A DNA stretch of 64,000 bases. It comes from Albula goreensis (lineage: Eukaryota > Chordata > Actinopteri > Albuliformes > Albulidae). Below are positions 1-12,219 of this stretch, piece by piece (within the stretch, counting starts at the first letter, position 1; every line of letters begins with the position of its first letter). Under the pieces are notes generated by a model, which was not told the DNA's origin, ran no database searches, and saw only the letters and a program-made list of their open reading frames with translations. The position numbers and the translations under genes are program-made. The stretch spans positions 7,202,646-7,266,645 of the forward strand of contig CM040743.1 in NCBI GenBank assembly GCA_022829145.1. Direction: 5' to 3'.

Positions 1-1269
1 TTCATAGCTGAGTGTTAGAGTAAGAAAAAACCTTAGCGAGCTTATCAGCATTCTCAATCAAGAATCAATCTGTCTGTCAGTGAAGCCTGGAGTTTTTCAT
101 AAAGCAAATATTAAAAAACAGTATAGGAAGAAATTTAACACTGGACATTTTGCAGCGTATGAAATCCTGTCCTTTGAAAAAATTCACTCCAGAGCAAAAA
201 ATCGATTGATTCTGTAATCAGAATAAGCTTGATTAATGTATGGTATAGCTACCCTCGTCATAGGGAAAAAGTTATATATGGCTTTAGTATGAGCTGTCAT
301 CTGTGATGACTTACTCTCCCTCACATTTCTCTGCTTTCTACTGCACCCAGTGGCATCATTTCAGTGAAACCTAAGGTAGTGCCAAGCCATGTCGGAGAAA
401 ATTAAAACCCACTAAAGACACTGGGTGATGTCATTGATTTCACAGTCGCGGACAATATACCTTTGGATTAATACAGGGGGGAGATCAATAGCAGAGTCAG
501 AACTAGTGCATCTTTTAGCTGATGGAGAAGAGGTTTTAAAGTAATGGACTATAAGTTAGTAATGAATGGATTTATGTAAGGAATTTACAAAATTGGCCAT
601 GAAATTAAAGTATGGCAATTTCCATACCTGCCGTATACAGTTGACACCCCTAACCATTGATTATGAAGGATTGAGGTTGTTTTGCGTGACAGCTTTGGCA
701 GTGGTTCGTTTTTTAGGTTAGGCTATTCGTTTTCAGCCCAGTGTGTTTCCAGTCCTGGTTCTTCCCTCCGTCTGTGTCCGTCACCTTCCTGTGGAGCCTG
801 AATGTGGCCTGGAGGCACAGCGGGCGAAATCGCCGAAATGACGCAAATCGCCCACAGCTGAATCAGACTGGAGAGTGATGGGGGATGTTGAGGTGCGGGG
901 TGGTACTTCAGCAGACTGAATGCTGACCCGCCAAAGCGCCGGGAGACAGGACGCCCCCGCTTTTAACCCCTGGACCACAATCAGCGACAAGTGCTGACAT
1001 GTTTGTGTTTTTTTGCGCCAGTCAGACGATTATCTCTGCTGTAAGGCTGTATGCCTGATGAGAGAGTTTACCATGGCTTTTGTTTGAGGCTGATGTTCCC
1101 CAATTATGTAACATTACTCACAAAACTTTTCAGATTTGTTTTGTTAAAAAAAAACATCATTTTTACGTAACCACGGCAATGAGGCAGAGGAATGGTATTT
1201 TAGTATTCCAAACACAGGCCTGTATGAAATGTATTCTGTCGCTCACCAGGTCTGTGCTTATGTTTGTGG

Positions 1270-1660
1270 GAGGCTGAAAGAGAGAGGTTATGAGACAAGA
1301 GGGAATGAGACAGACAGGGAGGTGGATAGAAAGATGAAGAGAGCAACAAAAAACACCAGAATAGAATAGAGCTTGAGAGCGAGAGAGAGACAGCGAGAGA
1401 TGGAGATGGAGTAGATAGATGGAGAGCAGAGAGAAAGACAGACAGACAGACAACTAAACAGTGTGGAAAATGGAGAGAAACAGACAGAATTAGAGAGACA
1501 GACAGGGAGGTAGATAGAAAGTTAGAAAGAAAGAAAGACAGAGGAAGAGTGGTTGAGAGTTTTGAGAGAGGAAAGTAGATGGAGAGATGGGTAGAGAGAG
1601 CAAGAGAAGGAAAGACAGAGAGCAAATGAGAGAGATAAAGTGGTAAAGAAGGTGGGATGG
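1270..1660 (+). repeat. Purine-rich (GA/GACA) low-complexity tract
   Basis: About 390 bases of the + strand are mostly A and G, built from imperfect GAGA, GACA and GATA runs. This gives shadow open frames rich in Ser/Leu on the minus strand, which I do not regard as genes. It lies within the last PTPRN2 intron. Confidence 0.85.
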
Positions 1661-2234
1661 AGGGAGGGCATCGCCTCTCTCTGCCCTCCCAAAGCTTCAG
1701 CACTTTCCCCACCGCTTCCCCTTGACCACACCAGCCGAGCAGAGAAAGGACAGTCAGTAACTCATTCATCCCACTCCAGCCGTGCAGAGAAAGGACAGTC
1801 AGTAACTCATTCATCTCACCCGTTGATTGGACAGTAGCGGGGCGCTGCGTGCGCGATCCGGTCAGACGGACTCAGGCCCCGAGCGCGAGGAGGAGTGAGC
1901 GTTCCCACGGCAACCCCAGGCCCACCCGGCAGGACCCAGCGGCACCAGCGCAGGGGCAATCAAACCTCATTTTCAGGGAACAGCAGTGTTTATTTTTAGT
2001 TTTAAAAATGCATGAAAAAATTATGATAGATCTGGAAAAAGACATGAATATTGGATTATAAAAATAACGATACACGTCTCTAAAAGAAAAACGTATTTTG
2101 ATTTCAAACATTGACAGTGCAGATATGAACTGAGCATTGTTACATTGTATTTCAGGAGAGCTCCACTGTTAGCCTAAGCTATGCTGTGTTACATCTTGTA
2201 TCATGAACATACTCGCCATGGACGACAATACACT

Positions 2235-2340
2235 GATCTGGGACCAGTTTTGCCTTTTACATCACTTTGGATAAGGCTAGGATATCAACAGGCAAAACCT
2301 GTGAGCACAGGTCCAGCTGTATCCTAGCCTCAGTGTTGCT
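2235..2340. mobile_element. Probable dispersed fish repeat (MITE-like)
   Basis: The block starts near CTGATCTGGGACCAGTTTTG and ends in TATCCTAGCCTCAG. It resembles a short dispersed repeat I recall from fish genomes, with phrases of the form 'gatctgggaccagtttagcc'. No second copy was found in this window, so the call rests on memory of that wording. Confidence 0.35.
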
Positions 2341-2457
2341 GTATTGAATACTGATTGTTTGACTCCTCCTAGTGGTGGAATTGTTTGAACAATGGAGGTT
2401 ATTACATCACATAATGGCACTGAAACCAAGCGTGTCTTTGAATTACAGATTGATCAT

Positions 2458-2493
2458 TTTAATAATAATAATAATAACAGTAATAATAATACT
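2458..2493. repeat. AAT trinucleotide microsatellite
   Basis: Imperfect run of AAT units interrupted by CAG. Confidence 0.85.
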
Positions 2494-3301
2494 TTTAATG
2501 TGCTTATACATTTGTTTCAATTGATTGAAATGAAAGATTAAACCAAGATTCATAAGTAAGTACATACAGAAATTATACAGTAAAGAGTGAAAAATATACA
2601 GCATAAAGCAGAAGTAAGAATTAATGAAATCAGAAAAAAATGTTCATTAAATCACTTGTTGAGAAGAGTGTGTAACGGTATGTATTTTGTAGAAATTTAA
2701 AAGTACTCTTCATTCACATTTCATGATCGCCTCTTTTCATTCCAAAGATCGAATCGTTTCATTTTATGGTCGACTCTTGATTTTTAGGGCATTCTATTTT
2801 CATTTCATGAACAACACTTTTCATTTCTGGATTGACTTTTTTTAAAATCGCTGTGGCCGTGTTCTTCAACAAACACTTGTAGCAGAAAAAACTCAAAATT
2901 TGTAGGTTTCTGAACGGTAGTCATTTTGGGTGCAGGCAGGCTTTAGGGGCATAGTTCAGGAATGGACAGTGGTTTTTATGTGAGCTGTAAGACTGACTCC
3001 AAGAATCACCCACAGAGATGGGCGCTAGTTTGAGGTGCCGGTATGATGCGGGATCGATGACATCATGGCTGCGGTTTCCCCCTTCGTTTCCCTGCTTGTT
3101 TTATCTCAGGTTTCATCTTGGTCTCCAGACTTGTGTAGCAAAATATTAAAGCAGTTCAATGACAACTCAGTACAGCTCAGAATCAATGTTGAAATATCAT
3201 AGTTTTTGGCTTGGCATCTTTTAAAATGTATACTGCCAAGATGTAGTAAGTGTTGATTGTGTAGAAAGAGAAAAAATTGGCAATTAAAAGAAATTATTAA
3301 C

Positions 3302-3415
3302 TTGTGTCCTCTCTCTGTCTCCCTTTCTGCCCCCTTCTCTCTCCATTCCTCCTTCTCTCTGTCTCTCTTTCCCTCTTTCTCTCTCTCTCTCTCCATCTTC
3401 CTCTCTCCCCTTGCA
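3302..3415 (+). promoter_or_regulatory. PTPRN2: Exceptionally long polypyrimidine tract of a 3' splice site
   Basis: About 110 bases of nearly pure C/T, mostly CTCT and TCTCTC, run straight into TTGCAG, the acceptor of the terminal PTPRN2 exon. Usual tracts are 15-40 nt. Multiple TCTT/CTCTCT elements are the known binding signature of PTB (PTBP1), so the exon may be regulated by it; that is inference. Confidence 0.7.
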
Positions 3416-3416
3416 G

Positions 3417-3488
3417 GAGCAGTTTGAGTTTGCATTGACAGCTGTTGCGGAGGAGGTGAATGCAATCCTAAAAGCCCTTCCACAATGA
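3417..3488 (+). CDS. PTPRN2: PTPRN2 terminal coding exon (phogrin / IA-2beta C-terminus)
   Basis: The exon starts in phase 0 after TTGCAG and encodes 23 residues, [20 protein letters not shown] then LPQ, followed by TGA. As I recall it, this is the extreme C-terminus shared by vertebrate PTPRN2 proteins, the last helix of the catalytically impaired tyrosine-phosphatase-like domain. PTPRN2 is a single-pass membrane protein of neuroendocrine dense-core vesicles that helps vesicle biogenesis, cargo storage and insulin secretion. The rest of the gene lies to the left of the window. The location next to, and convergent with, DNAJB6 supports PTPRN2 rather than its paralogue PTPRN. Confidence 0.93.
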   Translation, partial: EQFEFALTAVAEEVNAILKALPQ

Positions 3489-4621
3489 AAGCCGCGAGCT
3501 GCAGCATGACCCCCTTTGCCCCCCACCCCCACCCCCAGGGACCCTGGCCCCTGTCCCACCCCCCCCCCACTTTCAGTCTGTGAATGTTGTACCAGAACCG
3601 TGACCCACCCCCCCACCCCCAAAATCCCAGCCCATGTTCTCCTCTCTTCTAATCTTAGGAGCTGTTTCCCAACAGACACCTCAATAGTGCTAGTAACAAA
3701 AACACTTTTCAAAGATATTAAAATTATAATAACGTCTCTTTGTGTAAAGTGGATGAAATTATAAATGCAGCAAGCATAACATTTTTAGATGTATGTATAT
3801 CATGTTCTTTTCTTGTTTTTTTTGTTTTTTCTTTGGGTCAGGGCATCTTTATCATCTTTCGACCCTTCTTAGATTCAGGAAAATTCCAAGTACTTGAAAA
3901 AAGGTTTTGGGTTTTTTGGGTTTCTCAAATGCCATGGCTGTCTTGGTTGTGTTTTTTGTGCTCTTTGCCTCATTATATTGGCTGTTACATATATGAAAAG
4001 TTGGGTGGAACAGTATGGAGAAGACAGTGTTGAAAATAGCTGTGTGTGTTTTTATGTTGACTGTACCAAGGGGATTTAAAGTGATATAAAGACGTGATAT
4101 AGTCTCATTTCTGCATTTGTTCAAATCTAACACGTGGAGAAACTTCAGTAATAATTAAAATATAAGCAATATGCATATCTTCAGACGGCTAGAATTTGAA
4201 AACATTGTTATTTTAATGTTTTGGAATCCCATTAAAATATTTACATATTCGTGATTCGTAATTACAATAACCCCAATACTCAAAAAAGGATTCATCAATT
4301 AGTGTTTGAGCAACAAAAATAACGGCTTTGTGTAAATAGAGCAGTGGTTTATTTACGGATTACTGCTGAACCTTTGACGTGATTTTTTTTTCTCTGAACA
4401 TAAAATTACTCCAGCTCCGTGCTCTGATTTTATTCAAACCGAAGTACAGCTGTTTACAGAAAGAATACACGCTCCTCTTCTGCTTTCCGTGCCATGAGAA
4501 TTCAGAGAACGAAGCGTAGTGCCCTTTGTCGTGTCGTCGTGTTTCTGTATAAGTTGTCTATATTTTTTTAAACCTGCTTTGATGTCACTCTCATAAACTG
4601 CGCTGCTGCAGTGGGAAATAT

Positions 4622-4635
4622 GTTACCATGGCAAC
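4622..4635. promoter_or_regulatory. Perfect RFX X-box palindrome
   Basis: GTTACCATGGCAAC fits the full 14-bp X-box consensus GTTRCCATGGYAAC, with both half-sites intact. RFX factors bind this in ciliary, neuroendocrine and islet genes. Here it sits in the inferred 3'UTR of PTPRN2. Occupancy is unknown. Confidence 0.55.
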
Positions 4636-5815
4636 GATCCTTCAACATTGTCACAGAGAGGCTTTATGAAACCAAGGCATCAAATTTCGTTGTTGATGCC
4701 ACACAATCTACTACTGGGTAAAAAAAAATAGGTCATTTATGAAAGAAGGACAAAAACACTAAACTGAATGAATGGATGAATTTCCTGTACACATTTCCAT
4801 CACATCAGCAAACTTATGGGAGTCACCTGACAGTGTGTTTAAGTAAAATCCTAATATCAAGTAGTAGGCGTTGACTTTAGTTTAAAATGAATTGTAGTTA
4901 CTTTAGCATTTGTGTATGCCAGTTCCCAAACAGAACGTATATTTATATAACTTCAGAAAACCCACAAAGTTCTGAAAAATAAGAAAATGTAAGAAATTAT
5001 ACTATGATTTAACTCATTGTGTAATTTTTTTTTAGCTCCAGTGCCTCGATGGCTCTTAGTGTGGAACACGCAGTACATTTTGATCAATGTGCATATGCCC
5101 AACCAGGGATAAAAACGAGCACCCTGGACTAACCGCTGTTTGGATCAAAAGTTTCCTCACAAAAAGAAACATTTACACTGGCGTTCCTCGTAATGGAATC
5201 CCAAAAATTTGCAGGCTGTGGTCCAGCATTCGGGCTTATCCCGCTTTTGAAATGCAAATTGCGTAGCCGACTGCGTGCGTTACATCAGTGCCTGGCTGTG
5301 TTAATGCACGTGAACTCCTCTTTTCAACCTGAAATAGATTTTGGTCTGGGTGTTTTCAAAAAAAAAAAAAAAAAACATTGATTTGTGTCCAGTCCTATAT
5401 CACACACATTTCTTATTTGAACTAAAATGCATATAATTTTATGCCACAATATATAAATACGCTTAGTGCATGTTAGAACACCACAGGCCAAGGATATTTT
5501 CATCACATTTTAGGAGTTTTTCTTAGTTTTTTTTTTTTTTTACTAAAACTAAAACATTGCTTATAGTGATATCTATTGTGATGTAACCCTCTCTCTCTAT
5601 GGTCCAAAGGTAACACTCTATTAAGGCCATATACTATACTCTATCAGTATACGTCCTGTGTTGCTTTGTCAGAAAACTGCAACCCACACTTCAACTCAGA
5701 ATTATTTTTATGACCATGGCACATCTTTCAGTCCTTGTTTATATTGAGTTATTTGTACATAATATCTAAAGTGACAGAAAATATTTTGCTCTATTTCTGT
5801 AAAAAACTACTTGTG

Positions 5816-5821
5816 AATAAA
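5816..5821 (+). terminator. PTPRN2: Candidate PTPRN2 polyadenylation signal AATAAA
   Basis: AATAAA is followed within 40 nt by a T/G-rich stretch (TCTTGTCTTGTCAT) typical of the downstream cleavage element. It is the best-formed signal after the stop codon. Confidence 0.6.
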
Positions 5822-5840
5822 GTCCCATTGTCCGTGGAAT

Positions 5841-8800
5841 ATTGTGACTACTGCAATCTTGTCTTGTCATCTCTTTAATGCTGTGCACAACTTTTAACAG
5901 GGTAGCTTTCAACCACAGTTATCTAACAGGATATGCCAAGAACACACAAAATATTGCCATAATTTTAACAAACACATAGTTATGTTTAGTAAGCAATACA
6001 TGATCATTTATTTAGCATGTTATGCATAGCCCATCCCACCAACAGATATGCATAAGTGAATACAGTATCACTATTAATGTTTATGACATTCTGAATGTGT
6101 CTAAGAGCAGGGAGGTTTTCATTGGCTGAAGAAAGAACTACAACTGACCGAAGAAGTGCTCCTGGGTATCTGAGTCTTTGATGACCAAGAAGAAAAAAGT
6201 GTGATGCATTATTTAGATGCTTAAAAAATTACTATGTCTAATCCGGGTCTTCACTGTATCAGATTACTCTCTACTAGTGACAAAGTGAGAAATAGTCGAA
6301 GTTCCTCTCCGAGAAACAAATAATAGATGAAATAAGTGGTTAGTGTTACCTGCAAATAAGCTATCATTGTCTTACCAGCGAGCAAGCGAGCTGAGACCTC
6401 ATGTTCAGTCTTACACAGAGGTTTATAGTGCAACAATACCCACATGAACGAACCCCCTCCATTCATTTATCAAGCGTGAGAGCTGTACAGCTGTGTGTTA
6501 CCAAGACAAGAGCTACAGTAACATATGTCATACAGGAAGTGCTATAGCATGTCTGAGCTCTGTGCAGGTGCCGTGGGGTCTGGAGTCCGCCGCTCAGCGC
6601 TAACACTGCGCCCACTGGAGTGGAGAGGCAGGCCTTTGACAGCGGCTGACTCATTTCCATCCCTCCTTTTCAGGGTCAAGTTGCTACTTTTTGCAACAAT
6701 AAAGACAAAGACAGCGAGTCCTCTGGGGAGAGAAGGGTAGCTGAGAGTTTGTGCTCTTCAGGAAAAGAGAGGCAAAGGACGCGATTAGCATGACTAAAAG
6801 TTACGGAATAATTGAACTCCTGCTCGATCCATGTGTCGGGTTGGGGGTGTAGGCCCTGCAGGACGAATCATTGAGGACTCAACCTTGCCAGCTTGGGAAG
6901 CATAAATAAATCGACTCCTGTGATTATTTCAGAGGCTGTTCTGGAAATGGCTGCATGGCTTGCACTCTCGGAAAAAAAAAAAGGTTCTAAAGAGCACCAA
7001 CAGAAGGCTGTTTGCGTGTTCTCATGGGGTAATTAGCAAACCATTAGCAAACTGTTTGGTTCTAAAGAACCATTATAGGTTCTGTTCCACAGAGGCATTA
7101 ATAGCCGTAAATTACAACACGGTATGTTAATGGCTCTGCGTATTACCAGAAACGAGCAAATAACCCCTGCAGAACCTTGTTTTGTTGAAGTGTAGTTTTC
7201 AGTTGTGTTCTCATCACATAATGGTTAAGATTAATACAGTGATTATACACTGCATAATTATGGGCTGACAAATGTATGATCTGACTGCAGTTCAGAGACT
7301 ACTTTGGTATAAATTGTGGTGCCACTTTTAAAACCTCAAAAATAAGGGTCTCTAGAAAGGTGTGTGAAAGAGCCTGCGGCCAGAATACAGATCTGGATTC
7401 TGAACCTTTCTGCTGTCCAGGATCAAAGAGTCGTCTTACCTTAATTAAGGGGTGGCCCAAACTGAAATGATATAGTCGTGCTGTTCCTCATGTTTTATTT
7501 TTCACTTAAAAGTGCAAGCTAAGTTTTTCATCTTATATTTTCAAATAGGTTTCTGTCCATGATATATCCATATAAAATCAATGACGAAATCATTCTTGTG
7601 TGATGAAAGATCTTCTAATCTGGGACTGCACAACATTTTAACTGGCACATGTCCATTCACACCCCACTCATGTCAAAACAAATACCTTTATTTAACATTC
7701 GAGCAGCTATCCATTTTGGTCGAGAAGAACAGCGTTCTCACTATCATTCTCACCAAAGCCCAGCCCTAAAACTCACTTCAGCTGTCATCATACAAACAAG
7801 CAGATTTGCAAACACTATTTTTACTTTGTAATGCTCAGTCCAGCAAAAGGATTTATTTTTGAAAGAAAAAAGAAAGAAAGAAAGAAAGAAAGACAAGAAA
7901 ATAGGCTGCTGTCTCTCAGCCTGGTTTGTGAATCTGGCTGTCAGTAAAAATGAAAAATGTATTTGGAAAACAAATGCTTTAATGACTGAACTGAGAAAGT
8001 TCCCGCTGGCAGGTATGCGTGTGCTGTAAAATGAAAACCCAAGTCTGATTCTCCAGAAGAAGTTACTTGTTATACTGTTTAATTCCCTAGTATACTGCAA
8101 GAGCTTTAAAGTTTTGTAGTTATAACCTGAAACATTGTTTATGACTACATAATGAACAACTAACATTAAAATGTACCTGAGTAAGTAAAGCTATGCAAAC
8201 TAAACCTATCAGTTATGACAAAATGTTCGGTTTCTACACCTAGTTTTTAGAATAAAAATATAATGACATAATGAAATATAATGTTTGAACCATGAACTAC
8301 CATCACAAAACTTATAGAAGGAGTATGAGTTTTTTGTGTGAAATTGCAAGCACCATTTTGCACAATAGATTAGATAACGTTGTCTCTTCACACTGTGTAT
8401 AGGAAAAGCATCAAGTCTGCTAAATATAGCTCTGTTCCTGGTGAGTCCCGGCTGAAGAGTCCAGTGAAGAGCGCTGTGGATCCACTTTTCCTCCCCGTCT
8501 CGCCTTATTGACTGTCGAAATGAGCAGGTGAGACTGTGCTCTCTTCATTCCTAATTTACATGTTACTCATCATGGTCGGCAACTTCCTGCTTCTCCAGGA
8601 TCTGTAGAGTCCCCCTATCATCGCCTAGCACAGCTGAGCAAATACAATATGTATCTGGCTTAAAACCCTATCATTAATTTGAATTTGCCACAAAAGCGAT
8701 TGAGAATATTATTGTGTGCGAGCTGTAGTGCTGAACCGTCTGCCCCTGTTGGACAGGCTTTATATTCTGTTATATCGACATTAGGCAATTTTTCACATTA

Positions 8801-10019
8801 TTTAAACAAGTGAGTCAATGTGCAAAAGGTTTTTTTTAAGTGGTTCTATTCTTAAAGAAATGACAGAATTAAAACTGTATAAGTGAGACGTCGTTTTCAG
8901 AAAATTGACATTTGTTTTTAAATCCGTGGAACCAATGACACAAGACACATGCCCCAGCTATGTTTGATAAGAAAAATGTCTCAGAGAGTGTATTTCATCC
9001 AGCCAAGACAATGCTAAGGCAGAAATGAATCCAATTATGCTAACAGGAAGACATCCATACCTCCAAATGATGTCACATCCTCCTCCAAGTGTTTCAATGT
9101 CCAGGCCATTAACTGGATATAGATGTTGAACTTTGCTGGACACATGGTGTTTGTTGAGGGCATGGAGCCCTCATACCCAGCAGTATCTCCTGTCACTGGC
9201 TAATATGAGCTTTCTGCTGAGGTCAAATCACCTACTGCTCCATCTTGGCCATGAGCACTGTGGTGTAAGTCCACATGGTACAGTGGCAAGAAGTTCACAG
9301 AGTTTCCTATGTCGCAATGTAGATTTCATCAGGTGAAAAAATGAAGGCCTGGGACCAGAACAGGATATCCGTGACCTATGAACAGCTTTGCTGAACTCAG
9401 CTCTAATTGGTCAGTGTTGGCAGGTAGATTTTTAGAGTTTGTTTGTAGACATGGAGCCTTGTTTTTGCCCATGATGAGTTTTTGTAATGGGCCACACAAT
9501 AATCACGTTTAATGTTCATTTTAAACAAACATATTTCAAGCAAAGAACTGAATGAATTGTATGAAAAAACGACATGTTTCTGGAGTCGATTCTCTTTGAG
9601 TCAAAGATTACCCAGCATGCTCGGCTGCACCAGCCGTAGGTTTGAAATGAATTGCACAGCCATACACATTGAGATGGTCTTTTTAGTGCTCTGTAGGTAG
9701 TGGTAAAGACAGGGCCGCAACCTCGAAATACAATTAGGATGACAAAACCTAACCTTGACAGTGGGACTTTTCTATGTCAGAACTACAGTCTGATACAGTG
9801 CATCGGCCATAAAATAACACATAAGGGCTGCCAGGAAAGGTTATGGTGCATTGTGGTTCAGCTGAGCTGGAATAAATTTCAGTACAGCTAATATCTGGGA
9901 ATGAAAACATAAAAAAACAAAAGACAAAGCTTCCACTTCAACCAGGGTGCAAACCCATGCTCGTCATTAGGCCTCATGTTAGGCTATTAATAGGCAACAG
10001 CTAGACAGTGACATTTTAA
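5841..10019. other. Intergenic DNA without a recognisable gene
   Basis: This is the first part of the spacer between the PTPRN2 and DNAJB6 3' ends. The open frames are short, lack splice context and resemble no family I know. It contains an AAAG microsatellite at 7864-7896. The stretches 8430-8640 and 8950-9420 are complex, non-repetitive sequence that could be non-coding conserved DNA, with no clear motif. Confidence 0.6.
7864..7896. repeat. AAAG tetranucleotide microsatellite
   Basis: Tandem AAAG/GAAA units preceded by GAAAAAAG. Confidence 0.85.
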
Positions 10020-10330
10020 CAGTGTTTCATCCCCGCTATGCAGCACGGACACTTCTGGCATTTAACGGATCGTTTTCATCAATGTCGTCCACCGGGTGGC
10101 CATCGTGACCCCGGTGTTACACGCTGTCACTCATCATGATCGAGTTTATCAACACGCATTCAATCGCGGCACACGAGGGGGATTTCAACCATTTTGCATA
10201 CAAGAATTGCTTTCTTCTGCGTGGCCACGGAAGCCTCTTTTGCATAATTACTAAGGATAAGAAGATTGCCGACAAATGCGTAATTGGAAATTAGGATGAA
10301 AATATTATTAGAATTAAGGGGAGGGGGAGC
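10020..10330. promoter_or_regulatory. Candidate conserved non-coding element with octamer/homeodomain motifs
   Basis: Complex, CpG-containing sequence in otherwise AT-rich spacer. It carries TTTGCATAATTA at 10239-10250 (a POU octamer-like core fused to the homeodomain site TAATTA), a second TTTTGCATA near 10194, and a further GTAATTGGAAATTAGG homeodomain-type string near 10281. No coding frame spans it. The enhancer reading is inference from motif density. Confidence 0.4.
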
Positions 10331-10989
10331 TCATTGAGTAAGGCACGAGAGGAGAGGAAGTGTAGAATGTGCGTGCGACATGAGGAAGAGGTGGAGGAGG
10401 AGAAGAAGGAGGAGGAATACATGGGGGTGTTCATTAAGGGGTTTTTTTCACCTTGAGGATATTCTTCTCTCAGCTGCCTACGACTTTGAGCTGGGGGAAA
10501 GCAATCAAAGAAACATTTTTTTTTCACCCCACGAACATCCTTACCCTCCCCGCTTCCAATTGTGAATTTTTTCCGAGAATTTGTGATCCGGGGCGCCTTT
10601 GATCCCGAGTTTCATTTCATCTCTGTTCATGAGCCATGGGAAGCCCTCAAGAAGCAAACGCAGAGAAAGAGGGAGAGAGATGGAAAGAGCGGCTCGCTTT
10701 GGCCCCCGCACTTCGTATCAGTCTTACCCGGGATGATCCCTCACGCTCCGCAGCGCATCCATGTCTTGGTGCGCTTCTGTGTCTTCAGGTTTACGGGGCG
10801 CTTTTCTCCCTGTTTTCCCCCCAGCCTGCAAAACAGTCCTTTTGTTTATGATAATTAGCACAGTTTTACTGTCTCACCCAGTGTAAAGGGGAGTGGTTTA
10901 TACTATCATATTTTATCAGAAAAATCTGTTATAGAAAATGAGTCACATACTACACAAAAAATATGGTATTTTGACATATTTCAACCGGT

Positions 10990-11160
10990 GATGGGAGAGT
11001 GAGCTATTGTGACTCTAAAAATGGGTGGAGCTACCAGTAACTCACTTGATTTTAACCTATCAAGGTGCTCTGTTGTAAAGCCAGAAACCTTTCGATTGGC
11101 TGACATATGTCAGCGATTGAAAGTTAATTGTGGCTTTAATCCATTTATAGTGTGACACCT
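10990..11160 (+). mobile_element. MITE-like hairpin element, GGGTGGAGC family (copy 1)
   Basis: Starts near ATGGGTGGAGCTACCAG and shows a degenerate inverted pair, TTTTAACCTATCAA against CGATTGGCTGACA. The same layout recurs at 20645, 22940 and 33238. No coding capacity. Confidence 0.45.
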
Positions 11161-11459
11161 ACTTTTACTTCTTTCACATATCATTGCTTGGTTAGGTAAT
11201 AGGAGTTCTATTTAAATATGGAGGAAAATCCCCTAACACATGAACAGTCTTTACACAGAGAAGGGACGTCTATCACCTAACAACCCACACCAAGACCAAA
11301 GCTGCAGAGAACTATATGAGATACGTTTGGAGAGCAAAATAATAATTTATGTATGTACTGGTTTCCTTGGCAAATGATGGGTTAACTGATATATTTGATA
11401 TAGAGGTGTAGTGTGCCATCATTTTCAGAGTCACCATGCTCTTTGAATGGCCTTTTTAC

Positions 11460-11660
11460 TGGAGTTTGTTAGCAGAGAATAATTCATAAACGCAGATGTT
11501 CTTTTGGATTACGACTGCTATGCATTTTAAACCTAAAATAGACTCTGCTTCATGACATACCACCTGATTCATATCTATTCTCTTCCTGAGGTATTGAACA
11601 GTTGATAAAAAATTATTTCTAGAATCTTCGTTCAGCAAATCTTAATATTGCCTTGGTGTA
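11460..11660. repeat. Diverged ~190-bp duplication, copy 1
   Basis: Shares CCTAAAATA, then a tract of similar length, then CTATTCTCTTC, AGGTATT and AACAGT, in the same order as the segment at about 12220-12430. Similarity is moderate and interrupted by indels. Confidence 0.5.
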
Positions 11661-12219
11661 TACGCATCTGTTGGTTTGCCATCTGAGATATGAATTGATT
11701 TGTCATTCACACATCGATAACACAGTCTTTCATTGCCATACATGTCAGTTTGACTGCTGTTTATATTGGTTAAATATGGTTATGCAATACCTAGTCATTA
11801 CCACCTACATTTATGGGTTGGCCAATCATTGTCAGACATTCAAGAAGGACGAGAGCCCCATTGATGTAATGCACTCATGCAATGCTGTAGGTTGTAATTT
11901 GGCAAATGGTAAAGCTAATGACCCTCCCCTAACTCTAGGCACCTCTTGTACACACTCACACAAGCCTATTCATGTGAGATCCCCTCAGACTATAGCCCCC
12001 TAAGGGCAAAGTGAGACCTGACTGCACTCCTGTATTTGACAGGCACATATTACAACAGCTGGTGCTATATATGATCAGTCATCCTGCTTCGCATTTAGCT
12101 GTTTGGTTGGCAGCTGTGTTTATATGGAATTTGAGCGTGAGATGTAGAATTCAAGCTTTATGTAGAATGTGTTAATTTACTGTATGCCTTTTTTTTACAG
12201 GAATTCTCTACTGAAACTA

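Larger units (their letters stand above)
1..3416 (+). other. PTPRN2: 3' part of the last intron of PTPRN2
   Basis: No coding exon is recognisable here. The exon that should precede the terminal one, carrying the end of the phosphatase domain, is not in the window, so this must be part of a longer intron. It holds a purine-rich tract (about 1270-1660), a GC-rich patch near 1830-1960, a likely dispersed repeat at 2235-2340 and an AAT microsatellite at 2458-2493. It ends in a very long pyrimidine tract (3302-3415) before the acceptor AG at 3415-3416. The PTPRN2 intronic miRNA miR-153 was looked for and not seen. Confidence 0.8.
3489..5840 (+). other. PTPRN2: PTPRN2 3' untranslated region
   Basis: From the TGA to the first good poly(A) signal the sequence has no exon-like frame. 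Its first 150 bases are very C-rich (runs of C with ACCCC motifs, about 3508-3625). The rest is AT-rich, with poly-T, poly-A and a perfect RFX-type palindrome at 4622. The 3' limit is inferred from the AATAAA at 5816; shorter or longer forms are possible. Confidence 0.6.

Noticed and set aside
1200-1814. 204-codon minus-strand frame rich in Ser and Leu
   Set aside because: It is the reverse of the GA-rich tract. Low complexity explains the open frame, with no family match or splice context.
1-3416. Intronic miR-153, expected in PTPRN2
   Set aside because: The mature seed region TTGCATAGTCAC is not present here; it may lie in an intron further left.
11653-12003. 116-codon plus-strand frame with several His and Cys
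   Set aside because: His/Cys spacing does not fit a zinc finger, and the frame lies between two halves of a non-coding duplication.
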